From Massilia pinisoli (GTDB taxonomy: Bacteria > Pseudomonadota > Gammaproteobacteria > Burkholderiales > Burkholderiaceae_D): a stretch of DNA of 64,000 bases. Under the pieces are notes generated by a model that saw nothing but the letters and a program-made list of their open reading frames with translations, ran no database searches and was not told the DNA's origin. Positions within the stretch are counted from its first letter, which is position 1, and every line of letters begins with the position of its first letter. Both the position numbers and the translations under genes were made by a program. Location of the stretch: positions 17,389 to 81,388 of the forward strand of contig NZ_JANUGW010000030.1 of the NCBI RefSeq assembly GCF_024753285.1. The letters are read 5' to 3'. This document shows positions 1-7,739 of the stretch, piece after piece.

Positions 1-98
1 GATCAGCACGCGGAAATCAGGGTCGTGCGGGACTTTGAGTTCCAGCACCATGATGGTGATGACGCCGTCGCCGAAGGCCTCTAGCCGTTTTTTCCCAT
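1..98 (-). pseudogene. Frameshifted fragment of a TMEM175 (DUF1211)-like channel, cut by the window edge
   Basis: The minus strand encodes RLEAFGDGV followed by ITIMVLELKVPH, which is the first transmembrane segment of TMEM175-family potassium channels (usual form RLEAFSDGV...ITIMVLELKVP). About four hydrophobic residues usually found between the two pieces are missing. The natural ATG at 98-96 reads M-G-K-N-G-stop. One extra base in the A-run or before CGG would restore M-G-K-(N/K)-R-L-E-A-F. I therefore read it as a decayed gene start, but the rest lies outside the window and a sequencing error is possible. Confidence 0.5.
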
Positions 99-115
99 CT
101 ACTCTTCACACCGTT

Positions 116-295
116 CTAGTAGTTTGCCAGCTCAGCGCGTACTGATACTCTTCCTGCTGCATCCACGACAATAGCAACTTTATATCTGTTGGCTTCAAAA
201 TAGCCGTTCTCGGCAGTAACGATGATTGATATGGTAGTTGGCTTACGCTGAATGAGGATAGGCTGGCGGCATGCTTGAGCTTGCGGCCAGGCCAC
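116..295 (-). CDS. Unidentified 59-aa ORF, possibly a gene remnant
   Basis: A GTG-started frame of 59 codons ends 17 bp before the ATG of the TMEM175-like fragment. Its second half looks protein-like (TAENGYFEANRYK, then VAIVVDAAGRVSVRAELANY). Base composition is poorer in GC than the neighbouring genes. An in-frame TGA lies just upstream of the GTG, no clear ribosome-binding site is seen and I recognise no family. It may be the tail of a decayed gene. Confidence 0.25.
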   Translation of the reverse strand: MAWPQAQACRQPILIQRKPTTISIIVTAENGYFEANRYKVAIVVDAAGRVSVRAELANY

Positions 296-457
296 ATAGA
301 CGCGAAGTGCTCAATGGCAAGATGTCACTCTAGCATAAGTATTCCGTCGGTCAGTATGTTGGACTGCACCCAACACACTGAATGCATGTGCGGCGAATAA
401 ACCAACAAATGGCGTCGCCCGGTACGTGATTTCGCCGGCACACGCGCTTCCCTCGTT

Positions 458-473
458 TGGCACGCTTCATGCA
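458..473 (+). promoter_or_regulatory. Sigma-54 (RpoN) promoter
   Basis: TGGCACGCTTCATGCA matches the -24/-12 consensus TGGCACG-N4-TTGCW at all but one fixed position, with the diagnostic GG-N10-GC spacing (GG 459-460, GC 471-472). The predicted start near 483 would give a leader of about 48 nt to the ATG at 531. The same element precedes both PEP-CTERM genes in this window. Confidence 0.7.
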
Positions 474-530
474 ATCGCTTCGTATCGTGGCCGGCACCCG
501 CTCGGCTCGATAACGATTGAGGAGATTGAC

Positions 531-719
531 ATGAACAAGCTGATGATCAAGGATCTGGCACTCGCCAAGGAACTCGATAAAACCAAGATGGCCGAATGTG
601 TGGGCGGCATGGGACGTACGCCCCAGCAAATCCTGGCATGGGAAATGACGGGCAAGCCTGCAACGTGGCAGGGCCTCGTCCTGGAAGATGACAACCGGCT
701 GCACGTGCCAACGATCTGA
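531..719 (+). CDS. Small double-glycine leader-like peptide (62 aa)
   Basis: The start is the ATG at 531, preceded by GAGGAG at a suitable distance. The longer in-frame ATG at 426 lies upstream of the sigma-54 promoter and is rejected. Residues 6-26 follow a pattern I associate with leader-type peptides: KDL, then ELD, then a Met, then Gly-Gly at 25-26. The remaining 36 residues (GRTPQQILAWEM... ending HVPTI) would be the core. There is one cysteine (residue 23) and no membrane segment. No peptidase-ABC transporter or modifying enzyme is adjacent, so processing or export is inferred from the leader pattern only. The gene converges on the di-iron protein gene at 768. Confidence 0.6.
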   Translation: MNKLMIKDLALAKELDKTKMAECVGGMGRTPQQILAWEMTGKPATWQGLVLEDDNRLHVPTI

Positions 720-767
720 AAGCGATGGCGGCGGCGGAACGTCGAACGTGACGCCGTCAAAACGTCG

Positions 768-1301
768 TTACGCGCGCGTGCCGATCCAGATCACGCTTTC
801 CGTCGCGGCAGAGATCACCGAGCCGATCACGCGGTCGATCATGCCGGCATGACGGAGATCGTTCGCTGACTGATCGTGATGCAGCTGCTCTTCGCCGACA
901 ATCGACGAAATGGCGGCAGTGGCCTCGGGATCGGCAAAACCGATCTGCAGAAGCTGCTGGCGCAAATGCCGAAGCACCACTCGCTCCACGGCCACGGTTG
1001 CAGCCGCGATGGATCGAGCACCCATCAAACCGGTGACGAACCCCAGCACATAACCTCCGGCACCGCACAGCCAGTAACTGCGGCAGCGCGGCAGTCCGCG
1101 TCGCGTCAATTCTTTGTCAAAGATGGATCTGTGACGTTCTTCATGGGCTTTGAATTCTGCCAATTGGGGCAGCAATCCACGCGCGCGCAATCGTGCGGTC
1201 GCGATCTGCCCGGCGTAGATCTTCACTGCGCCGTGCTCGCCCGCGTGATTGACCTTGATGATGCGTCCTGCCTCGACGACTGAACTCGGTACGCCGCTCA
1301 T
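768..1301 (-). CDS. Coq7-family di-iron hydroxylase (demethoxyubiquinone hydroxylase-like)
   Basis: The 177-aa product carries the ligand set of the Coq7/ferritin-like four-helix bundle: Glu22 (VNHAGEHGA), E54-xx-H57 (EERH), Glu106 (VER) and E138-xx-H141 (EQLH). Coq7 hydroxylates 2-polyprenyl-3-methyl-6-methoxy-benzoquinone late in ubiquinone synthesis, and the internal hydrophobic segment around residues 80-100 fits membrane attachment. The start was chosen at the ATG with GGAG upstream; an in-frame ATG at 1334 lacks this. The family is clear. Whether this is the only ubiquinone hydroxylase of the organism cannot be told from the window. Confidence 0.8.
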   Translation of the reverse strand: MSGVPSSVVEAGRIIKVNHAGEHGAVKIYAGQIATARLRARGLLPQLAEFKAHEERHRSIFDKELTRRGLPRCRSYWLCGAGGYVLGFVTGLMGARSIAAATVAVERVVLRHLRQQLLQIGFADPEATAAISSIVGEEQLHHDQSANDLRHAGMIDRVIGSVISAATESVIWIGTRA

Positions 1302-1372
1302 GGGATTCTCCAATACGACGGAAAATAGTCCCATAACAGACTCACAATAACAACGGGCTTCTGCCTGCGCCC

Positions 1373-1398
1373 AAAAAAATGGCCGCACGCGGCGGCCA
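1373..1398 (-). terminator. Rho-independent terminator of the acyltransferase gene
   Basis: Read on the minus strand, a 7-bp stem TGGCCGC/GCGGCCA with a 5-nt loop is followed by seven Ts. It lies 25 bp past the stop codon of the 1423-2673 gene. Confidence 0.75.
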
Positions 1399-1422
1399 CG
1401 ACAATATGCCCAACGAACGCGC

Positions 1423-2673
1423 TCAGGACGCAGCCGGCGCCTGGTCGGCCTTGGGCTGCGCCTTCCTGGCAGCCTGCTTGCGCTGCGCCTGCCATTTCTG
1501 CAGCCGTTTGACCTGGCGGATCATGCCATCGTTCAGGCGGTCGTACGTGCCGTGGATCTTCAGCAGCAGGGCCGTCAGGCTGTGCGCACGGTGCAGCAGG
1601 ACGTGGCCGCGCGCCTTCAGTACATGGGTCGAACGGAATTCCGCGTTCGGCGTGCCGTAGCCGTAGTCGATGTCGTTGAACGCGAAATTGGCCAGCACGT
1701 CCTGGACGGCCAAGTGAATCGCGCTGGTGCCGACCGACAGGTTTAGATATTTCTGCTGGCATGAGATTCTGTGCACGTGCCAGACGGATGCCGAACGCGA
1801 GCCGAACACGACGGCGACGTCCTCCTCGCCGCAGCGGATCACGTACGACAGCAGCAGGCCGTTGCGCGCCAAACCCTCCAGGCGGCGCTGCTCGGTGTGG
1901 CGGTCCGCGAGCTCGGACGGGTCAATGGCGACCGTTGCGTCGAGCATCGCCGCGACCTGTTCCGGCTGTTCGATGCGCAGCACCTGCAACGCACCGGCGG
2001 CTTCCGTCAGCAGGCGGACCTGGCGCGACAGGTTGTAGCGCTTCTTGGAACTGAATTTTTGCAGATAGGCGTCGACGCCCTTCGGCAGCGGCTGCGTGTG
2101 GCACGGACGCCAGCCATACCGCACATAGGCCGATACACCCGCGATATCCTGCAGCTTGGCGCCCGCGTCTTCGGGATACGCCTGCATGTACAGCACCTGG
2201 CACTCCGCATAACGTTCCAGCAACTGCTGGATGACGAAATCGGCGAGGCCGTCTTGCGTCTCGTCCAGCAGCGGCACGCTGCCGAGGATCTGGCAGGCGC
2301 GGACTTTTCGCTTGAACAGGGACACCGGCCCCACGCGGAAGTCGAGATCGCATGTGATGGTGCGAACCGGGACAAATCCGACGATCTCGTAATCGACGCG
2401 GCGACGCACAATGAAGAGTTCGTGAGCCGCGTTTTGTTCCTGATCCATGCCGGTCAGGTAATTAAAAAATTGCGGGGATTGGTACAGCGTCTCCGGTCCC
2501 GTCGCCGTGGCCAGCATGCGGTTCCACGCATCGAGGATGTCCGGACGGTCGTGATAGGCCGTCGCCACGTTCATTTCGAATCTGTCCGGGTAACGCCTCG
2601 TCCGTGCGCGCGCCACCGGGGACGCCGGGGCCGACGGTGCGAATTCGCTGATCTCAAGATTACGCGTGAACAT
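1423..2673 (-). CDS. FemAB/CelD-like GNAT acyltransferase
   Basis: The 416-aa protein shows the layout of the BioF2-like GNAT proteins (COG5653, often annotated as cellulose biosynthesis protein CelD): an N-terminal half with DILDAWNRML and YQSPQFFNYL, and a C-terminal half with FSSKKRYNLSRQVR and DIDYGYGTPNAEFRS. Related proteins transfer acyl groups in polysaccharide or lipid modification; the substrate here is unknown. The start is the ATG at 2673 because the upstream 26 codons look non-coding. The C-terminus is rich in Lys, Gln and Ala. The gene stands alone behind an AT-rich region and ends at a terminator. Confidence 0.7.
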   Translation of the reverse strand: MFTRNLEISEFAPSAPASPVARARTRRYPDRFEMNVATAYHDRPDILDAWNRMLATATGPETLYQSPQFFNYLTGMDQEQNAAHELFIVRRRVDYEIVGFVPVRTITCDLDFRVGPVSLFKRKVRACQILGSVPLLDETQDGLADFVIQQLLERYAECQVLYMQAYPEDAGAKLQDIAGVSAYVRYGWRPCHTQPLPKGVDAYLQKFSSKKRYNLSRQVRLLTEAAGALQVLRIEQPEQVAAMLDATVAIDPSELADRHTEQRRLEGLARNGLLLSYVIRCGEEDVAVVFGSRSASVWHVHRISCQQKYLNLSVGTSAIHLAVQDVLANFAFNDIDYGYGTPNAEFRSTHVLKARGHVLLHRAHSLTALLLKIHGTYDRLNDGMIRQVKRLQKWQAQRKQAARKAQPKADQAPAAS

Positions 2674-3160
2674 TGTGTCGGCCCTCGGGTGGAGAAGGAA
2701 ATGCCCGCGACAAAACGTTACGCGGGCCAAAGACACACTGCTGAGCAGCATGTATTTACGCGATACTAACTAAAGCTCAGCCGTAACGTACAGTTAAATT
2801 TGATTACAGATTAGATAGGGAAAAAGGACGTGACTTTTTGTGAAAATCGAGGTGGGGAGCGTGGGCAGGCCAATTGTTCTGCGCTTCATCAAAAACAGTG
2901 AATTTTTTCCTTAAATCAATTGAAACGCAGAATGAACAAACAAATCCGGGCGCACAAAGTCCCTCGACAAGCGCCCTTGGAAGCCGTTCAAATAATCAAT
3001 TTACTCAAATGTATACGTTGCACAAATCAAACAACAAATGTATTTGTGCAATATTGTTTCTTGCGCCCGGCATAACCAAGGTGGTTATTGGCGCCAAAAA
3101 ATTTCTCAGAGAAACCAAATGTTTCTTAAATTGTGAAATCGACGGCGCATAAAGTCAGGA
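2674..3160. other. AT-rich intergenic region with an inverted repeat
   Basis: This stretch has no convincing gene and is much richer in A+T than its surroundings. It holds the promoter region of the acyltransferase gene (minus strand) and the 3' side of slyX. A perfect 10-bp inverted repeat TTGCACAAAT/ATTTGTGCAA lies at 3018-3027 and 3042-3051 and could be an operator. The 92-codon open frame at 2874-3152 has unbiased composition and no family resemblance. Confidence 0.6.
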
Positions 3161-3364
3161 TCAATAATGGGGCGGCCGCTCGTTGATCGGACCTTGTCCG
3201 GCATCACGCAAGGTGCGTATGTGTTCGGCCAGTTTGGCCACCATGGCTTCGAGATGGTCGATGCGGCGGCCCTGCTCGTAGATCGTGCGGTTGAGGCCGT
3301 CGACGATGTTTTCCTGGTCGGCCAGCTTGATTTCGATGTCGATAAGACGCTTGTCGTCGCTCAT
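3161..3364 (-). CDS. slyX: SlyX family protein
   Basis: The 67-aa protein has the SlyX pattern: an N-terminal heptad-repeat coiled coil (IDIEIKLADQENIVDGLN) and the C-terminal tail ending PPHY. The molecular role of SlyX is unknown; the gene name comes from its position next to slyD in E. coli. The start at 3364 gives the usual length. It lies 28 bp downstream of rep on the same strand and is probably co-transcribed. Confidence 0.9.
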   Translation of the reverse strand: MSDDKRLIDIEIKLADQENIVDGLNRTIYEQGRRIDHLEAMVAKLAEHIRTLRDAGQGPINERPPHY

Positions 3365-3392
3365 AGGGGCTTTCGTTAAAGTAAAGATGACG

Positions 3393-5453
3393 TCAGGCCT
3401 TCGGCGTCGCAAGCAACGCTTTCAGGCTGGCGAGGCGCTCCTTGGGCGTGAGCACTTCGTTTTCTTTCGGCGGCGCATCGCCGACGTCGAGTGCCATTTC
3501 CTTGATGAAGCGCGACGGGTCGCAATGGACGAGCTCCCCCGCCCGCTTGCGCTTCTTGCACCACGTGACGTGCAGGCTGCGCTGGGCGCGCGTGATGCCT
3601 ACATACATGAGGCGGCGCTCTTCCTGGATGCGGGCGGCGATCTTTTCCACGGGGTCGTCAGGGTCGCCCTTGTGCGGCAGAATGCCTTCCTCGCAGCCGA
3701 CGAGGTACACGTGCGGATATTCCAGGCCCTTCGACGCGTGCAAGGTCGACATGCGCACGGCGTCCGGCTCCTCGTCCTGCCCTTCGAGCATGGACATCAG
3801 CGCCACCATTTGCGTCAGTTCGAGCAGGTTCTTTTCCTCGCCGTCGCGGTCGCGTCCGCCGCGGCCCCGCTCCTTCAGCCAGTTGGTGAACTCGAGCACG
3901 TTCTGCCACTTGCCTTGCGCGGCCCTGTCGTCGAAGTTTTCGTACAGGTAGTGCTCGTAATTAATCTCTTTCATCATGTCGTCGAGCAGCTCGGCGGCAT
4001 TGTCGCCGCTGCCGGACGGCCCCGGACGCGTGGCGCGCGCTTCCATGGCGTTGATGAAATGGCAGAATTCGCGCAGCGGAATCAGTTGGCGGTCCTGCAG
4101 CTTGGCCTCGATGCCGCCCTTCAGCGCCGCCTCGAACAGCGAACAGTTCCACTGCTTCGAGAATTCGCCCAGCACCTCGAGCGTCGCCATGCCGACGCCG
4201 CGCTTGGGTGTCGTGATCGCGCGGATGAACGCGGGGTCGTCGCCCTCGTTCGCGATCAGGCGCAGGTAGGCGATGACGTCCTTGATCTCGGCCTTGTCGA
4301 AAAAGCTCTGGCCGCCCGAGATCGTGTACGGGATGCGCTCCTTGCGCAGCGCCTGCTCGATCACGCGGGCCTGGTGGTTGCCGCGGTACAGGATCGCGAA
4401 GTCCGACCATTTATTCTTGCGCTGGAAATGGTCGGCCGAAATCATGATCGCGATCTGGTCGGCCTCCGTCTCGTCGTTCGGCATGCCCAGCACCTTGATG
4501 GGCTCGCCCAGGCCGTGCTCGGACCACAGCGATTTCTCGAACAATTTCGGGTTGTTGCCGATGACGGCGTTGGCCGCCTGCAGGATGCGCGTCGTGGAGC
4601 GGTAGTTCTGCTCCAGCTTGATCACTTTCAGGTCCGGGAAATCCGTCTGCAGGGTGCGCAGGTTTTCCACCGACGCACCGCGCCACGCGTAGATCGCCTG
4701 GTCGTCGTCGCCCACGGCCGTGAACATCGGCTTCTTCCCGAGGCCCGTCACCAGCAGTTTCACGAGTTCGTACTGGCACGTGTTCGTGTCCTGGTACTCG
4801 TCCATCAACAGGTAGCGCAGGCGGCGCTGCCAGCGGTCGCGGATCGGCTCGTTGTTGCGGAACAGTTCCACTGGCAGGCGGATCAAGTCGTCGAAGTCGA
4901 CGGCCTGGTAGGCCTGCAACGTGGCGACATAGCTGCGGTAGATGCGGCCGGCCTGGGCCTCGTCCTCGTCGCGCGCGTCGCGGATGGCATCTTCGGGGTC
5001 GACGAGGCCGTTCTTCCACAGCGAGATCGCGTTCTGGATGCGGCGGATTTCCTGCTTGTCCGTGGTCACGGCCAGGTCGGAGACGACCGTGTAGCAATCG
5101 TCGCTGTCCATGATGGAAAAGCGGTCCTTCAGGCCGACACCGGCCGCTTCCTGGCGCAGGATCTTGACGCCCAGCGAGTGGAACGTCGACACGGTCAGCT
5201 GCTTGGCCTGCTTGGGCTGTTTCAGCAGCTTGCCGATGCGTTCCTGCATCTCGAGCGCGGCCTTGTTCGTGAACGTGAGCGCGGCGATCGTGCGCGGATC
5301 GTAGCCGCGGTGCTCGATCATGTAGGCGATCTTCTGCGTGATGACGCGCGTCTTGCCCGAGCCGGCGCCGGCCAGTACCAGGCAGGGACCGTCGAGATAG
5401 AGCACGGCTTCGCTTTGCGGACCGTTCAGGCCGAAGTTCGGGGCGTTGGACAT
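3393..5453 (-). CDS. rep: ATP-dependent DNA helicase Rep (UvrD superfamily 1A)
   Basis: This 686-aa SF1 3'-5' helicase helps forks past bound proteins and in replication restart. Visible motifs in order: Q-motif LNGPQSEAV, Walker A AGAGSGKT (residues 28-35), Ia ALTFTNKAA, Walker B MDEYQDTN, III GDDDQAIYAWRGA, IV QNYRSTTRIL, V STLHASKGLEYPHVYLVG, and VI RRLMYVGITRAQ. The length fits Rep rather than the longer UvrD (about 720 aa). The start is the ATG at 5453 (MSNAPNFGLN); the 17 codons before it are unlike the family. It is the promoter-proximal gene of a rep-slyX pair. Confidence 0.93.
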   Translation of the reverse strand: MSNAPNFGLNGPQSEAVLYLDGPCLVLAGAGSGKTRVITQKIAYMIEHRGYDPRTIAALTFTNKAALEMQERIGKLLKQPKQAKQLTVSTFHSLGVKILRQEAAGVGLKDRFSIMDSDDCYTVVSDLAVTTDKQEIRRIQNAISLWKNGLVDPEDAIRDARDEDEAQAGRIYRSYVATLQAYQAVDFDDLIRLPVELFRNNEPIRDRWQRRLRYLLMDEYQDTNTCQYELVKLLVTGLGKKPMFTAVGDDDQAIYAWRGASVENLRTLQTDFPDLKVIKLEQNYRSTTRILQAANAVIGNNPKLFEKSLWSEHGLGEPIKVLGMPNDETEADQIAIMISADHFQRKNKWSDFAILYRGNHQARVIEQALRKERIPYTISGGQSFFDKAEIKDVIAYLRLIANEGDDPAFIRAITTPKRGVGMATLEVLGEFSKQWNCSLFEAALKGGIEAKLQDRQLIPLREFCHFINAMEARATRPGPSGSGDNAAELLDDMMKEINYEHYLYENFDDRAAQGKWQNVLEFTNWLKERGRGGRDRDGEEKNLLELTQMVALMSMLEGQDEEPDAVRMSTLHASKGLEYPHVYLVGCEEGILPHKGDPDDPVEKIAARIQEERRLMYVGITRAQRSLHVTWCKKRKRAGELVHCDPSRFIKEMALDVGDAPPKENEVLTPKERLASLKALLATPKA

Positions 5454-5621
5454 GGGAAATATTGGAGAGGACAGCCCAGCATTGTAACGAAGCTGGCAGC
5501 GCATGCGTACCGGCGCGCTTGCGTAAGACGCATATCGTCACCACATGTGGCTTTTACATCAGTCCCCGTCCGCATGCGCTAACATGGTCGGCACGGCGAC
5601 GACGCCAACGAGGGATACCAC

Positions 5622-6107
5622 ATGAAATTTGAACACCTGATTGAGATTAACGATCCGCTGAACCCGCTGATGGACACCATCACCCGCGACCAGTTGTGGC
5701 GCGGGCTCGTACTGCGCGCCGAGGATCCGAAGCTGTTCGTGCCGCACCTGGACGAATGCACGATCAGCGAGCGCGAGAGCGGCAGCTTCTCGCGCCGCCT
5801 GCGTTATGGCGATCTCGTCATCGACGACAAGGTCTTCCTGCGCCCGCTGCACGAAGTGCGCTTCGAAGTGCCGGCCCAGGGCGACATCGCCCAGTCGCTG
5901 CTGACCATGACCATCGAGACGCCGACGGAAAACGCGCTCGTCGTCCGTTTCTGCTACGACGACGGCAATGCGTCGGCCTCCGACGACATCGGCAAGATGT
6001 ACGAGGATTTCAAGAAGTCTGCGTACCAGGAGTCCGACATCGACACGGTCAAGGTCGTGCGGCAGCTGGCGGCGGAAGGGAAGCTGGACGCGTCGCGGCT
6101 GAATTGA
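5622..6107 (+). CDS. DUF1857 / SRPBCC-fold protein
   Basis: This 161-aa protein of the AtaL-like DUF1857 family has the START/SRPBCC lipid-binding fold. Family-typical stretches are IEINDPLNPL near the start, TRDQLWRGLVLRAEDP and a central FEVPAQGDIAQSLLTMTIE. The function is unknown; the fold suggests binding of a small hydrophobic ligand. It is a single gene, tail-to-tail with the 6111 flavoprotein, 3 bp between stops. Confidence 0.8.
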   Translation: MKFEHLIEINDPLNPLMDTITRDQLWRGLVLRAEDPKLFVPHLDECTISERESGSFSRRLRYGDLVIDDKVFLRPLHEVRFEVPAQGDIAQSLLTMTIETPTENALVVRFCYDDGNASASDDIGKMYEDFKKSAYQESDIDTVKVVRQLAAEGKLDASRLN

Positions 6108-6110
6108 GGG

Positions 6111-7547
6111 TCACGTCCCCGGCTCCACCTCATCCGGATCGATATCGCTTTCGCCCTTCGCGAGATTGGCCGCCAGGTCGCGCAACGCGGTCCGCACGCC
6201 CTCCTCGACCACGGGGTGATAGAACGGCATCTCCAGCATCTGGTCGACCGTCAGCCGCGACTGCACGGCCCAGCTCAGCAGATGACCGATGTGCTCGCCG
6301 CGCGGGGCGATCATCTCGGCGCCCAGGAAGCGTCCCGTGCGGTATTCGCCGTAGACGCGCAGCAGGCCCTTGTTCTGCAACATCACGCGGCTGCGGCCCT
6401 GGTTCTCGAACGACACCTGCCCCACCGCGAACTTCGACTTGCCCGGCGCGCACAGCGCCTTGTAGCTGGCGCCCAGCGTGACGACGTTCGGCTCCGTGAA
6501 CGCGGCCGTCAGCGGCGCGCGGCGCAGGCCGGGGCGGACGTCGGGAAAGCGGCCGGCGTTGTCGCCCGCGATCTTGCCGTGGTCGGCCGCTTCCGGCAGC
6601 ACGGGGCGCTCGTGGTTGGCGTCGCCGGCAATGAAGATGTGGCTGTTCCCGCACTGCATGGTGCGCGGATCGAACAGCGGGACGCCGTTGCCGTCCAGCG
6701 CGATGCCCGCGTTCTCGAGGCCGAGATCGTGCACGTTCGGCGTGCGGCCGGCGGCCTGCAGCACGTATTGAAAACGTTCCGTGATCGCTTCGTCGTGGCG
6801 GCCCGTCGTCAGCACGACGTCGTCACCGTCCTGCTCGGCGCGCAGGATGCGCGACTGGAAGTGGATGTCGAGTTCCTCGCACAGCACGCGCGACGCCGTC
6901 TTCAGCACGACGGGGTCCGTCAGCTGGGCCACGCTGCCCCCGCGCGCGTACAGGCGCGTGCGCACCCCTAGGCGGGCGAGCGCCTGGCCGATCTCCAGGC
7001 CGATGACGCCCGTGCCGATCACGGCCACGGACCGCGGCAGGTCGTCCCAGTAAAACACGTCGTCGCTCGTGATCACGCCGGGGCCGACGTTCGCCAAGGT
7101 GGGCAGCAAGGTCGGGCTGGAGCCCGTCGCGATGACGATGCGACGCGCATCGATTTCCGTGTGGTCGTCCACCAGCAGCGTGTGCGGATCGAGGAAGCGG
7201 GCGTGGCCGCGCACCTTGTCGTCGGCCGGCATCGCATCGACGCCGTCGACGACGAAGCCGACGAAGCGGTCGCGCTCGCGCCGCACGCGCTCCATGACGG
7301 CCGCGCCGTCGATGCGGACGGTGCCCGGATGGACGCCGAATTCGGGCGCGACGTGCATCATGTGGGCGGCCTCGGCGGCGGCGATCAGGAGCTTGCTGGG
7401 CATGCAGCCCACGCGCGCGCACGTGGTGCCGTAGACGCCACTCTCGATCAGCACCGTACGCGCACCCTGCGCCCTGGCCGCGCGGTAGGCGACCAGCCCG
7501 GCCGTACCGGCGCCGATCACGGCGACATCGACCTTCAGTTTCTTCAT
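6111..7547 (-). CDS. Dihydrolipoyl dehydrogenase-type flavoprotein disulfide reductase
   Basis: The 478-aa protein has an N-terminal FAD motif VIGAGTAGL, the redox disulfide in TTCARVGCMPSK (Cys-x4-Cys), an NAD-binding motif VIGTGVIGLEIGQAL, a second FAD motif IFIAGDAN and the C-terminal catalytic pair FYHPVVEEG. Such enzymes reoxidise dihydrolipoamide, but this gene is not beside pyruvate or 2-oxoglutarate dehydrogenase subunits, so the partner is unknown. The redox loop reads CARVGC instead of the common CLNVGC. The start follows a strong GGAGGTGAGG site. Mercuric or glutathione reductase is less likely given the loop and the C-terminus. Confidence 0.82.
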   Translation of the reverse strand: MKKLKVDVAVIGAGTAGLVAYRAARAQGARTVLIESGVYGTTCARVGCMPSKLLIAAAEAAHMMHVAPEFGVHPGTVRIDGAAVMERVRRERDRFVGFVVDGVDAMPADDKVRGHARFLDPHTLLVDDHTEIDARRIVIATGSSPTLLPTLANVGPGVITSDDVFYWDDLPRSVAVIGTGVIGLEIGQALARLGVRTRLYARGGSVAQLTDPVVLKTASRVLCEELDIHFQSRILRAEQDGDDVVLTTGRHDEAITERFQYVLQAAGRTPNVHDLGLENAGIALDGNGVPLFDPRTMQCGNSHIFIAGDANHERPVLPEAADHGKIAGDNAGRFPDVRPGLRRAPLTAAFTEPNVVTLGASYKALCAPGKSKFAVGQVSFENQGRSRVMLQNKGLLRVYGEYRTGRFLGAEMIAPRGEHIGHLLSWAVQSRLTVDQMLEMPFYHPVVEEGVRTALRDLAANLAKGESDIDPDEVEPGT

Positions 7548-7621
7548 CCTCACCTCCGCGATGTTCACGAGCGTGACGATACGCTTTTTTCAAGAACTCG
7601 GCATGGAAGGGACGATTTCCG

Positions 7622-7718
7622 GTAGGGTGGACGGCTCGGCCGTCCACGCGTTCAACCAGCATTGGCGCGGCCGTTCGACGATGCTTGAACGCGTGGACGG
7701 GAAACCCGTCCACCCTAC
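7622..7718. repeat. REP-like inverted pair (BIME-like), copy 1
   Basis: Two hairpins face each other. The left one is GTAG followed by GGTGGACGG...CCGTCCAC, and the right one on the opposite strand is GTAG followed by GGTGGACGGG...CCCGTCCAC. Inner arms are GCGTTCAA and TTGAACGC. A GTAG head followed by a GC-rich palindrome is the established form of REP sequences mobilised by REP-associated tyrosine transposases. It lies in the gap between the flavoprotein gene and priA. A near copy lies at 25749-25845. Confidence 0.8.
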
Positions 7719-7739
7719 GACGCGACCGTGCGTCCCCGA

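Noticed and set aside
2874..3152. A 92-codon plus-strand open frame in the AT-rich gap
   Set aside because: Composition is non-coding, there is no ribosome-binding site, and it spans an inverted repeat.
3285..5582. A 765-codon plus-strand open frame
   Set aside because: Antisense of rep and slyX. No domain pattern.
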